Shown here: positions 52,165-60,475 of the stretch, piece by piece
Layout: each line of letters opens with the position of its first letter
How positions within the stretch are numbered: the stretch's first letter is position 1
Origin: an uncultured Lachnospiraceae bacterium
GTDB lineage: Bacteria; Bacillota; Clostridia; Lachnospirales; Lachnospiraceae
Direction of reading: 5' to 3'
Assembly (NCBI GenBank): GCA_934352055.1
Contig: CAKRJY010000006.1
Location: 62,001-126,000 of the forward strand
Length of the DNA stretch: 64,000 bases
Position numbers and translations under genes: made by a program
The notes under the pieces: generated by a model
What the model saw: only the letters and a program-made list of their open reading frames with translations
The model's database searches: none
What the model was told of the DNA's origin: nothing

Positions 52165-54288
52165 CTAGTTTTCGTTCATGCGATATTTTCTATACATTAC
52201 CCCACTAAAAGATATGAGTGCAAGTGAAAGAAGTACCATCCAAAAAACTATATCAAACGTCTCGCCTGTCTTTGGAGATGTTATACTTTGATTATCTTTC
52301 GTAATTTCTGATTGGTTACTACTGTTCTTCATAGGCTGAATAGAGTTATTTCCATAATCTGATGTATTTTGGGCAACTGAAAAACTCGTACTTGCAGAAC
52401 CGTCTGTCCAGATAATTTCAACCGTATGCCTTCCAACAGATAATGTTTTTAGATAATCTGCCTTGAATGTAATAATTGTTGATCCTTCTGTGACAGTATA
52501 ATTGCTTACATCTACTATTGCACCATCCACTTTAACATTCTTAAATTTTGCAATTTCTCCACTACCTCTGATTACAAGGTTTCCATCCTTATTTGAAGTC
52601 CATGTGCTATTTGCACCATCAAGCATTTCATATTTTTTAGCTGGATTTGGTTTTGGCTGTTCTGGAATGAAAGACGGATCTTTAGCTCCACATTCCGTGC
52701 ATACACCGTTGTCATAATTATGCGTATGTGGAATATCTTTCATATCCTCTTTTGCTTTATCAGACATTATCGGTTTGTTCCCCCCAATTGACGTTGGGAT
52801 ATTTACTGGCATAGCCTTTCCTGTTTCATCCTTACCTGCAATTACGTCTGTAATAATTACATTGCCAGCTTCATTCTCTTTGTATGTTATTTTCCCTACA
52901 CCAGAAGGTACCTTTACTTCTGTTTTTTCAGATGCAATCACACATGTTACACTTTTATCAAAAACATTCTCTTCTACAACATCAATCGGCTTTCCTCCTA
53001 TTTCTGTTGGAAGTTCTACATATTTCTGTCCGCTGCCCTGCGTAACTGACTGAATCACAGGAGTGCTGCCATTATATGAATCTGTATCATACTCATATGT
53101 TATTTTATTGACAGATTCATCCACCAAAATATTATCTATACGGTCATTATCATATGTATTTAGCATAACCGTAGTCACAGGATTTCCCTTAATAACTGTT
53201 GGAACATCAACACTTCCTTCTGAATGCCTTCCTAAAATAACATTTGTAATTATGATTGTCCCATCGTTATTTGCCTTATAGCAGACTGCTGAATAATCCC
53301 CAAAATAAACTCTATCTAAAAGAATATCCTTTGCGTACAACATTTCAACATCTCTAGGCACATTAATATCAATAATATTGACACTTCCAACATTACCAGG
53401 TGTAAAATAAGCTTCCTTCCTTCCGTTTTCCTCCGTAGTAATGATTTTTGATACATTTTCTGGCAAAGTAATATTTGTGCTATCGTCCACAACAAAAATC
53501 TGAGCTGCGGTTAATCTATGATCGGAAAAAGCGTTGTCAGAAAATCCTTTTATACGGTGTCCCGCAAGTGATTTTGGAATTTCAATTTTTCTATTTTCTG
53601 CGACACCATCCCACACAGCGGGAGTATACTTCGTCACTATAATTTCTCCATTTTCTGCTTCACTATAATACCATGCCATTCCAGAATTTCTTGTTTCTGC
53701 CGGTATAATATTAAAACTGTCTTTTGCTATGATTGTACAGCCCGAATATCCATCTATTCCATTATATATTGCGCCATCAAAAACAATCTGCTTCTGTGCG
53801 CCATACTGAATATCCCGTACGCAAAAGTCTAATGTATCTCCATCAACTTCATAAATTACATAGGCAGTCTGTACTGGAATTGCAGCCTGGTTAATGTCAC
53901 TTTGTACTACCGTTGGTATCATGATTACTTCCAGACTATTGCAACCCTTGAATGCATCTTCACCAATGCTTTTTGTCTGTGCATTTAATTTTATCGTCCC
54001 CGACAAATTGGTACACCCATCAAAAGCATGTGCTCCGATATTTAAAATGGGAGCATCTTCCCTCTGAAATTCAACGCTTTTTACTGCTTCCTTAGAAATT
54101 TTTGTATCATCACGCCATGCAGTTGTACCGTTGTCAGTCTTAATAACTAACGCACCTGTTTCTGTATCAAACTCATAATCAGTATTGGTAATTGTAGTCG
54201 CCTTAACTGATACCGGCATGAGTGCAACTAGCATAACTACTGATAACATAAGCGTCGCTGCCCTTTTCATTGATCTCATATTTTTCAT
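52165..54288 (-). CDS. LRR (BspA-like) cell-surface protein with sortase-type anchor
   Basis: 707 residues: signal peptide to about residue 30 (LMLSVVMLVALMPVSVKA), leucine-rich repeats of the LRR_5/BspA type (NIGAHAFDGCTNLSGTIKL, SIGEDAFKGCNSLEVIMI), long beta-rich middle, a HNYDNGVCTECG zinc-finger-like loop near 545, an immunoglobulin-like segment (LKTLSVGRHTVEIIWTDG), then the wall-sorting signal SPKTGE, a membrane helix and KYRMNEN. It should be a wall-attached adhesin or host-interaction protein. AGGAAGGAGAAT precedes the ATG. Divergent from a LytTR regulator, with 21-bp-phased repeats in the shared region, so that regulator probably controls it. Confidence 0.9.
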   Translation of the reverse strand: MKNMRSMKRAATLMLSVVMLVALMPVSVKATTITNTDYEFDTETGALVIKTDNGTTAWRDDTKISKEAVKSVEFQREDAPILNIGAHAFDGCTNLSGTIKLNAQTKSIGEDAFKGCNSLEVIMIPTVVQSDINQAAIPVQTAYVIYEVDGDTLDFCVRDIQYGAQKQIVFDGAIYNGIDGYSGCTIIAKDSFNIIPAETRNSGMAWYYSEAENGEIIVTKYTPAVWDGVAENRKIEIPKSLAGHRIKGFSDNAFSDHRLTAAQIFVVDDSTNITLPENVSKIITTEENGRKEAYFTPGNVGSVNIIDINVPRDVEMLYAKDILLDRVYFGDYSAVCYKANNDGTIIITNVILGRHSEGSVDVPTVIKGNPVTTVMLNTYDNDRIDNILVDESVNKITYEYDTDSYNGSTPVIQSVTQGSGQKYVELPTEIGGKPIDVVEENVFDKSVTCVIASEKTEVKVPSGVGKITYKENEAGNVIITDVIAGKDETGKAMPVNIPTSIGGNKPIMSDKAKEDMKDIPHTHNYDNGVCTECGAKDPSFIPEQPKPNPAKKYEMLDGANSTWTSNKDGNLVIRGSGEIAKFKNVKVDGAIVDVSNYTVTEGSTIITFKADYLKTLSVGRHTVEIIWTDGSASTSFSVAQNTSDYGNNSIQPMKNSSNQSEITKDNQSITSPKTGETFDIVFWMVLLSLALISFSGVMYRKYRMNEN

Positions 54289-54428
54289 ATTCTCCTTCCT
54301 TTGTCTATATTCATGTCACGATGCATATCACGACATAGGCCGATCATCTAATCAGGTAAATGTTACATCGTATCATTCTCTAGTATGAAAACACTTTATC
54401 ACATGCACCACATTGCAACAATCATCTC

Positions 54429-54470
54429 TGCCCCAACCAATAGTTTTATTGCCCCAATCGTTATTTTTAT
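54429..54470 (+). promoter_or_regulatory. 21-bp-phased direct repeat, probable LytTR operator
   Basis: TGCCCCAA starts at 54429 and again at 54450; each unit continues with a matching TA-TTTTAT end, giving two 21-bp units with about 16 identities. They overlap the -35 region of the LytTR gene promoter and face the LRR surface gene. Two sites two helical turns apart are the known LytTR binding format. Confidence 0.65.
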
Positions 54471-54478
54471 GCTATAAT
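54449..54478 (+). promoter_or_regulatory. Promoter of the SnoaL-LytTR gene
   Basis: TTGCCC (54449-54454), 18 bp, TATAAT (54473-54478); the -35 box is contained in the second direct repeat. Confidence 0.6.
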
Positions 54479-54535
54479 AGCAATGACAAAAACGCTTTCA
54501 ACTGAAACGAAACTATACAATATGAGGAGCAAAAC

Positions 54536-55342
54536 TTGAATCATTTAAAAGCTAACGAAGTAGAAAATTTAACGAAGTACCTTTACCATAGCTACTGTAA
54601 AGGTAACATGGAACCATGGTTCGAATATCTGCATAATAATTGTATCTTTATCAGTTCTGGTGAACCTATGCTTGTTGGTGCCGATAACATAAAAAACTAT
54701 TTTCTTAATTATCCTGGTAAATCAACACTTGAGGTAATCAATGAATCCTACAGTTCCATTAATTATAGTAACTCCGACTACCTTGTAACCGGAAATGTAT
54801 TGATTGAAACAGACAAATATACACCTCTTGCCGTTGTACTTATGACTTTCGCATACCATTACAATAAAGATGTTCCCCAACTTGTTTATCAACATATGTC
54901 CTATGACTATATTTTAAACAAATTAGCACATTCCACTTTTGAGGATGACTTTAATACTAATACCGATCTAATTACCCGCCTCCTCATCCGACAGACTTTT
55001 TCAATAAAAGAACCTATTGCTCCCGTCTGCGTAAAAGTTGGTTCACAGACATATTATATTCCACCTATCAGCATTATATATCTGCAGAGCAACCGACATA
55101 AAACCATCCTATATTGCGTTGACAAAGTGCTAGAATGTTCTATGCTCATCTCAGATATCATTCCCATGCTTCCAAAGAATTTTTGTTCTGTAAGAAGAGG
55201 TTGTGTTATAAATGCTATGTATGTAACAGCTATCAGACGGTGCGAAGTAGAATTAATATTTAAGATTCATATTCAGATTCCTGCCCCATCTTATACAGCG
55301 ATCAAAAAAGAACTTAACGCGCTTATTATGCATGAAAAATAA
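54536..55342 (+). CDS. SnoaL-like sensor fused to LytTR DNA-binding domain
   Basis: 268 residues. The start is TTG at 54536 with GAGGAG six bases upstream. The N-terminal ~125 residues (YHSYCKGNMEPWFEYLHNN, VYQHMSYDYIL) resemble the NTF2/SnoaL-like fold used as a small-ligand pocket, and residues ~165-265 form a LytTR domain (YYIPPISIIYLQSNRHKTIL, FCSVRRGCVINAMYVTAI). There is no receiver, so it would be a one-component regulator. It is divergent from the LRR surface protein and its promoter carries phased repeats, so auto- and cross-regulation are likely. Confidence 0.82.
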   Translation: MNHLKANEVENLTKYLYHSYCKGNMEPWFEYLHNNCIFISSGEPMLVGADNIKNYFLNYPGKSTLEVINESYSSINYSNSDYLVTGNVLIETDKYTPLAVVLMTFAYHYNKDVPQLVYQHMSYDYILNKLAHSTFEDDFNTNTDLITRLLIRQTFSIKEPIAPVCVKVGSQTYYIPPISIIYLQSNRHKTILYCVDKVLECSMLISDIIPMLPKNFCSVRRGCVINAMYVTAIRRCEVELIFKIHIQIPAPSYTAIKKELNALIMHEK

Positions 55343-55356
55343 CACCAAAATGAAAT

Positions 55357-55393
55357 AAAAAAGAAGGCTCACACTATGGTAAGCCTTCTTTTT
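55357..55393. terminator. Bidirectional terminator between LytTR gene and chemoreceptor
   Basis: Stem AAAAAGAAGGCT / AGCCTTCTTTTT around a 12-nt loop; serves both convergent genes. Confidence 0.88.
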
Positions 55394-55404
55394 GTTTTAT
55401 TCAT

Positions 55405-56757
55405 TTATTCATTAGATTCTGCGACCTTAAATCTACTTATCATTTCTCTCAGGTTATCTGCTTCGCTACTCATCTCCTGGCTGGCAGCCGCACATTCTTC
55501 GGATGTTGCAGAATTACTTTGTACAACGCCATTAATCTGCTCAATGCCCTCATTGATCTGCAGAATCTCTGTCGTCTGTAACTCTAAAGCTTCCGCTATA
55601 CCTGTAACTTCCTGTGTGATAATCTTAGATCCTTCCGCAACGTCTTCAAGCTTTTTCGCAGTTTCTTCTGCTACAATCATACCCTTTTCTACAGCATTTA
55701 CAGATGTCTCAATTAAAACAGCAGATTCTTTTGCCGCTTCCGCACTCTGGTCTGCTAAGATATTAACCTGGTTTGCAACAACGGCAAAACCTTTTCCCGC
55801 TTCTCCTGCTCTTGCAGCTTCAATAGACGCATTCAAAGCAAGTAAGTTTGTCTGATTTGCAATCTCATTAATTGTTGCAATAATTTTATCAATTTCCTGG
55901 GATGCCTCATGGATTTCATTCATAGAATTCACCATTTCCTGCATCTTTCCGTTACTTTCTACAATAGCATTTCCTAATGCATCTACTCTTTCACTAATCG
56001 CTTTTGCAGACTGTGAATTCTGCTCTACCTGTTCCGATACGTTATTTACAGATGCTGTTAATTCTTCTACGACAGCAGCCTGGTTTGTTGCTCCGTCTGC
56101 CAGGTCATTAGAACTTGCTGCCACCTGCTCTGCACCAGTCGATACTTCATCCGAAACTCCCTGGATGCCCCTTACTGTAGATGACATGCTCTGTTCAAAT
56201 GCTATAAACGAATCTAAAATACCAACAAAATCACCCTTCCATTCTACTTCCGGACGTACATCAAAATCACCATCGGAGAATAGTTTCATGGCACGATCAA
56301 TATCGTCTACATACGTTCCTAAAATACGAATGGATTTACGCATACTATGTGCAAGACGTCCAATTTCATCTTCCGAACGATATTCAAGCGTACTATGTAA
56401 GTTACCTTCTGTAAGTTCCATCGCAACATCTTCCACTGCACGTAAAGGCTCCAAAATAGATTCCAATACTAATTTTCCTATCCTTTTTGACAAAAGTGAT
56501 GCCACGATAAGACATACAATAATGGCAGCAACGCCAATGACGGCACTGACGATTGTCCGATTGATTGCCTGATCTGCTACATTGACTTTGGTTGCATAAT
56601 TATTTATATTTGCAAACAGGACACCGATTACAATCACAGAAACCAGTCCTGATAGTAGCATCATGGTAATGATTGCTTTATAACCGTAGTTAATCCTTTC
56701 CTGCAATTGCATATTGCCCAATTTCTCTTTGAATGTAGTTTTCTTTTGTGCTTTCAT
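55405..56757 (-). CDS. Methyl-accepting chemotaxis protein
   Basis: 450 residues: helices AIITMMLLSGLVSVIVIGVL and TIVSAVIGVAAIIVCLIVAS with only about 25 residues between, HAMP near 95-150, then the signalling coiled coil with tip ANQTNLLALNASIEAARAGE. The short loop means no classical extracytoplasmic ligand domain. AAAGGA lies 12 bases before the ATG. It belongs with the next chemoreceptor to a small MCP cluster, though each seems to have its own unit. Confidence 0.92.
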   Translation of the reverse strand: MKAQKKTTFKEKLGNMQLQERINYGYKAIITMMLLSGLVSVIVIGVLFANINNYATKVNVADQAINRTIVSAVIGVAAIIVCLIVASLLSKRIGKLVLESILEPLRAVEDVAMELTEGNLHSTLEYRSEDEIGRLAHSMRKSIRILGTYVDDIDRAMKLFSDGDFDVRPEVEWKGDFVGILDSFIAFEQSMSSTVRGIQGVSDEVSTGAEQVAASSNDLADGATNQAAVVEELTASVNNVSEQVEQNSQSAKAISERVDALGNAIVESNGKMQEMVNSMNEIHEASQEIDKIIATINEIANQTNLLALNASIEAARAGEAGKGFAVVANQVNILADQSAEAAKESAVLIETSVNAVEKGMIVAEETAKKLEDVAEGSKIITQEVTGIAEALELQTTEILQINEGIEQINGVVQSNSATSEECAAASQEMSSEADNLREMISRFKVAESNE

Positions 56758-57081
56758 TGAGAGCCAGTTCCTTTCTTCCCGTATTATATTTTATACTAAT
56801 AATCATCCCTGCGTAATCATTGGACTCATTATTCTTTTTGTTGTTTAATGCACAATTACACATACTGTGACCATTTGAATAATGATACTAATATGCCCCC
56901 CCTTAGTCAAGTTAAAAAATGTATTATTTCAAGAACATTTTTTCACATAGTTTCCTTGTATATCAACATAAAAAACAGTGGCTTCACACAGAGCCACTGC
57001 TTCTTTCCCTGTTTCATTTATCGCCTCATCTTCTTTGGCGAATTGTAACATCGTTTTCTAAAAACAGGTAGTATTATTTCA
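56758..57081. other. Intergenic gap between two chemoreceptor genes
   Basis: Holds the promoter region of the 55405-56757 gene (TATAAT-like boxes near 56785-56800), a C-rich run, and the terminator of the next gene at 56976-56999. I looked for a sigma-D (TAAA-N15-GCCGATAA) promoter and saw none. Confidence 0.4.
56976..56999 (-). terminator. Terminator of the 57082-58785 chemoreceptor gene
   Basis: Stem CAGTGGCT / AGCCACTG, preceded on plus by an A-run that becomes the U-tract on minus. Its stem matches terminators at 58947 and 62208. Confidence 0.8.
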
Positions 57082-58785
57082 TTACTCAGTAAGTTTGAAC
57101 CTTGCAACGATTTCATCCATACTCGTTGCCTGTGCTGACAACTCCTCACTTGTTGCGGAAGTCTCTTGTGCTGTTGCAGAATTAGCCTGAATAATATCTG
57201 TAATTCTTGAAACACCTGCATCTGCTTGTCCCATAGATTCTGCCTGCGTAAGACTTACTTCATTTAAGCTCTTTGAGCTTTCTGAAAGTCCTCTAATATC
57301 TACTACTACATTACTTAATACTTTCTTCGTATTTTCTGCAGCCCTATTTCCGTTTTTAATCTCATCTATAGAACTTTCTATTAATTCTCTTGTATTAACT
57401 GCTGCCTTTGCACTTTGTTCTGCTAATGTTCTAATCTGGTCTGCAACAACTGCAAATCCCTTACCGGCATCCCCTGCTCTTGCTGCTTCAATCGATGCAT
57501 TCAAAGACAACAGATTTGTCTGACTTGCAATATCTTCGATTTCTGTAATAACAGAACCAATCATTTCAGAAGTTTCACTGATGCGCTGCATTGCTTCTAC
57601 AAGCTTATCCATCTGTTCATTACTATCTTCTGCTTCTCCTGCAATACGCTCTGCTTCTTGACAAGCAAGATTTGTCTGGTCTGCTGTATTCTTAAGACCT
57701 TCTGTAATTTCATCAATTGTAGCCTGCAACTGTTCTGCTGATGCTGCCTGATCAGTTGCTCCTTCCGCTAGTGCCTGGGAAGCTTCTGCTAAGTTAAGTG
57801 CCCCTGCAGATACCATTTCTGATGAATCACGAACTTCTTTTAAGCTGCCATCAATTTCATTCTTTGTCGTGTTAAAAGATTCAAGAAGTTTAATTAACTC
57901 TCCAGCATACTCTTCTTCACAACTGGTACTAATAGTAAAGTTACCCTTACTCATTTCTGCAAGTAAACCTTCAAGATCTGCAATGATAACAGAAAGCTTG
58001 TGTGCCATATCAACAACGGATTTTACCATATCTCCCACTTCATCATCATTATCATACTCTGGGAATGGTGTTGTTAAATCGCCCTGTGCAAAAGCTTCTA
58101 ATCGTTTTGCCAAAGCTTCTAGTGGATCTGAAATCGCTTTTGCAATCTTTCCACCAATCTTTACTGCTGCAAAGCATGCTACAAGTATAATTAGTGCAAT
58201 CACAATCAGCATAACCACTCTTGTAACTGCTAGTGCTTTTTGTGTTTCATCACCCTTTTGCACATTTACATCCATCAACGCCTGGAATTCTTCTTCCGCC
58301 GCTTGATAAGCTGGTGCTAAATCATCAAATGCCATATCCTGCGCTTTTTTTGATTTTACTTCATCTGTTGTTCCACCCAGCTTAATAATTTCATCATCAA
58401 TCTTAAGATAATTATCAACGGATTCCTGCAGCCGTTTAAATTCTTCTCTTTCCTCTGCACTGTTTAGCGTTTCTTCAATCTTTGGCATGCATTCTTGTAA
58501 TGCAGCAACAGCTTCATCATGTGCCTTTGTAACCTGATCAATCCTGCTCTGTTCGTCATAACCAATCGCACCTCGCGTTGCACTACGTACATCTGCAAGT
58601 TCTCTCATTGCAATTCCAATATCTCCTTGTGGGAAAGCATTATAAGTCAATACCTTATCGTACTGCCACGATACAACAAACAGTAAAATGGCTGCAATCA
58701 CTGCAGACACACTTGCTAGCACTACTGTGATCAGTGCACTTCTTGTTAATCTTTTTTGAATTCGCATCTTCATTAGTTTTTCCAT
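57082..58785 (-). CDS. Methyl-accepting chemotaxis protein with four-helix-type sensor
   Basis: 567 residues: helix near 17-38 (SALITVVLASVSAVIAAILL), an extracytoplasmic helical domain of about 150 residues (ELADVRSATRGAIGYDEQS, EEREEFKRLQESVDNYLKI) resembling 4HB_MCP, helix VVMLIVIALIILVACFAAV, HAMP, and the signalling domain with tip ASQTNLLSLNASIEAARAGD. AAGGGAGAAATAGCA places the start at 58785 rather than 58845. The ligand is unknown. Confidence 0.93.
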   Translation of the reverse strand: MEKLMKMRIQKRLTRSALITVVLASVSAVIAAILLFVVSWQYDKVLTYNAFPQGDIGIAMRELADVRSATRGAIGYDEQSRIDQVTKAHDEAVAALQECMPKIEETLNSAEEREEFKRLQESVDNYLKIDDEIIKLGGTTDEVKSKKAQDMAFDDLAPAYQAAEEEFQALMDVNVQKGDETQKALAVTRVVMLIVIALIILVACFAAVKIGGKIAKAISDPLEALAKRLEAFAQGDLTTPFPEYDNDDEVGDMVKSVVDMAHKLSVIIADLEGLLAEMSKGNFTISTSCEEEYAGELIKLLESFNTTKNEIDGSLKEVRDSSEMVSAGALNLAEASQALAEGATDQAASAEQLQATIDEITEGLKNTADQTNLACQEAERIAGEAEDSNEQMDKLVEAMQRISETSEMIGSVITEIEDIASQTNLLSLNASIEAARAGDAGKGFAVVADQIRTLAEQSAKAAVNTRELIESSIDEIKNGNRAAENTKKVLSNVVVDIRGLSESSKSLNEVSLTQAESMGQADAGVSRITDIIQANSATAQETSATSEELSAQATSMDEIVARFKLTE

Positions 58786-58946
58786 TGCTATTTCTCCCTT
58801 CGCATTTTTATAATAATCTATGCCACGCATAGAAAAACCGTTCACAAAATATTCACAATATCTATCTACAATATTAGGCTTTTATCCTATAAAAGTCAAT
58901 TCTAGCCATCCTAGTATTTTTCCAAAAACATACTGCGTTTTCCAGC

Positions 58947-58976
58947 AAAAAACAGTGGCAAGAGCCACTGTTTTTT
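58947..58976. terminator. Perfect bidirectional terminator of the LytTR-DUF3021 operon
   Basis: AAAAAACAGTGGC / GCCACTGTTTTTT around AAGA, 13-bp perfect stem directly behind the DUF3021 stop. Confidence 0.92.
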
Positions 58977-58977
58977 G

Positions 58978-59412
58978 CTAAAGTTCTTGATTCTGTAATT
59001 GTTGGATTTTCTCATTCATTTCTCTGGCTTCATTTGCGTAATGTTTCATAAATCCAAGCCAGATTATAAATACAAACATAAACTGAATCGCTATAATTCC
59101 AATTCCTTGAGGGAGAGATACTGACTGGGTAAACCATCCAGCAAAATATGCAGCTGCCGTATAAACGGTGATACCAATTCCCATGTGAATGACTACTTTG
59201 AGTGGAAATGGAAGCTTATCGGATTCATATACAATAGATGGTATACCAAATCCTAAACCAATCACTACACATGCAATCACCATTTTTGTAAATTGATAAT
59301 TTTCCAAGCTGAAATTCCCCTCATAAATGATATCAAATATAACACCTACGAAACAGAAGATCGTCATTGCTATCCCTATGCTGATGATTGTACTTTTCAA
59401 AATTTTTTTCAT
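58978..59412 (-). CDS. DUF3021 membrane protein, partner of LytTR regulator
   Basis: 144 residues with four membrane helices (STIISIGIAMTIFCFVGVIF, MVIACVVIGLGFGIPSIV, HMGIGITVYTAAAYFAGW, IIAIQFMFVFIIWLGFM) and a short charged tail, the DUF3021 pattern. In Firmicutes it is regularly paired with a small LytTR regulator, and is thought to restrain it at the membrane. AGGAGG precedes the ATG; it follows the LytTR gene by 12 bp. Confidence 0.9.
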   Translation of the reverse strand: MKKILKSTIISIGIAMTIFCFVGVIFDIIYEGNFSLENYQFTKMVIACVVIGLGFGIPSIVYESDKLPFPLKVVIHMGIGITVYTAAAYFAGWFTQSVSLPQGIGIIAIQFMFVFIIWLGFMKHYANEAREMNEKIQQLQNQEL

Positions 59413-59424
59413 TGCTTTTACCTC

Positions 59425-59862
59425 CTATAATCCAAGATACTTTTTAAACTTCGGCAAATAGGTTCTCGACACATAGTCCTTGCTACCGTTCTTTAGTTTT
59501 AGAAGCAACGTACAATTAAATCCCGACTCTACACTATCAATGTAATCCAGATTTACCAATGTGGATTTTGAAATTTGCATAAATCGCTTTCCCAACTGTT
59601 GCTCTAATTCATATAATCTTTTCCGAGAACGATATTTCTGTGTTTTTCCATAGATAATCGTATCGCCCCCTTCGATACACACCTTATATATTTCTTCTGG
59701 TTTCAATATCACGACTGTATCCTCATTCAAAAATGCAATCACCGGCGTAATATCTGCATCTAGAATGTCCATCATCTGTTGGATTTGGTCAGTCACCTTG
59801 TCTGCATAGATAACGGCATATGGTGTTGTATATTCGTCTGACAACTCTAATTTTACTTTCAT
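59425..59862 (-). CDS. LytTR-family transcriptional regulator without receiver
   Basis: 145 residues: about 45 N-terminal residues, then a LytTR domain (VVILKPEEIYKVCIEGGD, KRLYELEQQLGKRFMQISK, STLVNLDYIDSVESGFNC). It forms an operon with DUF3021. AAAGGAGATGCGAA precedes the ATG. Two perfect 13-bp direct repeats with a 21-bp period lie about 70-105 bp upstream, most likely its own operator. Confidence 0.92.
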   Translation of the reverse strand: MKVKLELSDEYTTPYAVIYADKVTDQIQQMMDILDADITPVIAFLNEDTVVILKPEEIYKVCIEGGDTIIYGKTQKYRSRKRLYELEQQLGKRFMQISKSTLVNLDYIDSVESGFNCTLLLKLKNGSKDYVSRTYLPKFKKYLGL

Positions 59863-59931
59863 TTCGCATCTCCTTTCCTTTGGATAATGTAACTATACAC
59901 TCAAATTCTCAATTCGTGTCATAATTTGAAA

Positions 59932-59965
59932 TAAGTTACAAAATACAGTAGGTAAGTTACAAAAT
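59932..59965 (-). promoter_or_regulatory. 21-bp-phased perfect direct repeat, LytTR operator
   Basis: TAAGTTACAAAAT at 59932-59944 is repeated exactly at 59953-59965. The 21-bp period places both on one face of the helix, the binding format of LytTR proteins, and they lie just upstream of a poor -35 (ATGACA, 19 bp from TATAGT), as expected for an activator. Confidence 0.75.
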
Positions 59966-60058
59966 CATAATCTGTTGCATTAAACCAATCGTTTAAAAAT
60001 ATATAATAACTACCTGTAATAAACCAAGCATATATCTTAAAACGTTACAATGATACAA

Positions 60059-60088
60059 AAAATCGTCGCCCAACTGTAAGCGACGATT
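60059..60088 (-). terminator. Terminator-like hairpin, minus strand, with no assigned gene
   Basis: Stem AAATCGTCGC / GCGACGATTT with a 10-nt loop and, on the minus strand, a run of six T. No minus-strand CDS ends here, so it may close a short RNA running leftward from the toxin-like locus. Confidence 0.6.
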
Positions 60089-60128
60089 TCTGAAAGTTAT
60101 TTGCAGTCCTGATATCAGAACATATGTT

Positions 60129-60137
60129 TGGTATAAT
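60129..60137 (+). promoter_or_regulatory. Extended -10 promoter of the toxin-like gene
   Basis: TGG-TATAAT at 60129-60137 on plus; the leader would be about 100 nt, starting with GGTGCTACC. Confidence 0.6.
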
Positions 60138-60143
60138 ATATTT

Positions 60144-60172
60144 GGTGCTACCCTATTTGGTAGGCGATTAGC
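60144..60172 (+). repeat. Left inverted repeat of the toxin-like locus
   Basis: GGTGCTACC followed by GATTAGCC. Its inverted counterpart, GGCTAACC...GGTAGCACC, lies at 60401-60424. The left copy can also form a local hairpin (CTACC/GGTAG). Confidence 0.65.
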
Positions 60173-60245
60173 CTTCTCCACAGGAGTTATAGCCTGTGTT
60201 TACATAGAAATCCACTTTAGGAAATCTTTTGAGGAGGTTGTGCTT

Positions 60246-60350
60246 ATGCTTACAACGGAGCTATTTATAGCCATTATCAGCTTATGTATTACTTGCTTTG
60301 CTCTTGGTTATACCGTTTGGTCTAAGAGCAATGATAAGACACAAAAATAA
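60246..60350 (+). CDS. 34-residue single-helix peptide, type I toxin-like (holin-like)
   Basis: A short hydrophobic helix (ELFIAIISLCITCFALGYTV) followed by a charged tail SKSNDKTQK. GAGGAGG is eight bases before the ATG. The gene has a long leader, its own extended -10 promoter, a terminator directly after the stop and a strong convergent promoter beyond it, the arrangement of type I toxin-antisense RNA pairs of Firmicutes (TxpA, BsrG, Fst, putative holin-like toxins). Toxicity and antisense control are inferred. A small membrane regulator is the alternative. Confidence 0.7.
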   Translation: MLTTELFIAIISLCITCFALGYTVWSKSNDKTQK

Positions 60351-60386
60351 CCGCCCTGTCCTGACAAAACTTGGCGGTTATTTTTA
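60349..60386. terminator. Bidirectional terminator of the toxin-like locus
   Basis: AATAACCGCC / GGCGGTTATT around a 17-nt loop, with A-run and T-run on either side; would end both convergent transcripts. Confidence 0.85.
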
Positions 60387-60387
60387 A

Positions 60388-60430
60388 TCACATATATCAG
60401 GGCTAACCGTCTATCGGTAGCACCTTCTTT
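60388..60430 (-). ncRNA. Putative antisense RNA, 5' part
   Basis: A minus-strand promoter (TTGACA at 60460-60465; TAGTAT at 60437-60442 after 17 bp, or TATAAT at 60434-60439 after 20 bp) would start an RNA near 60430 reading GGTGCTACCG and GGTTAGCCC, and ending at the shared terminator 60349-60386, about 80 nt in all. It overlaps the toxin transcript only in the terminator unless there is readthrough. Confidence 0.5.
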
Positions 60431-60475
60431 ATCATTATACTAGCATCTAAACGCATCTATGTCAATTTTATTTAA

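Larger units (their letters stand above)
59863..60131. other. Intergenic control region between LytTR and toxin-like locus
   Basis: Contains the LytTR operator (59932-59965), a TATAGT -10 box on minus near 59891, a minus-strand terminator at 60059-60088 and a CTGATATCAG palindrome at 60109-60118. No CDS. Confidence 0.5.

Noticed and set aside
56758..57081. Flagellar sigma-D promoter for the chemoreceptors
   Set aside because: I looked for TAAA-N15-GCCGATAA and saw no match.
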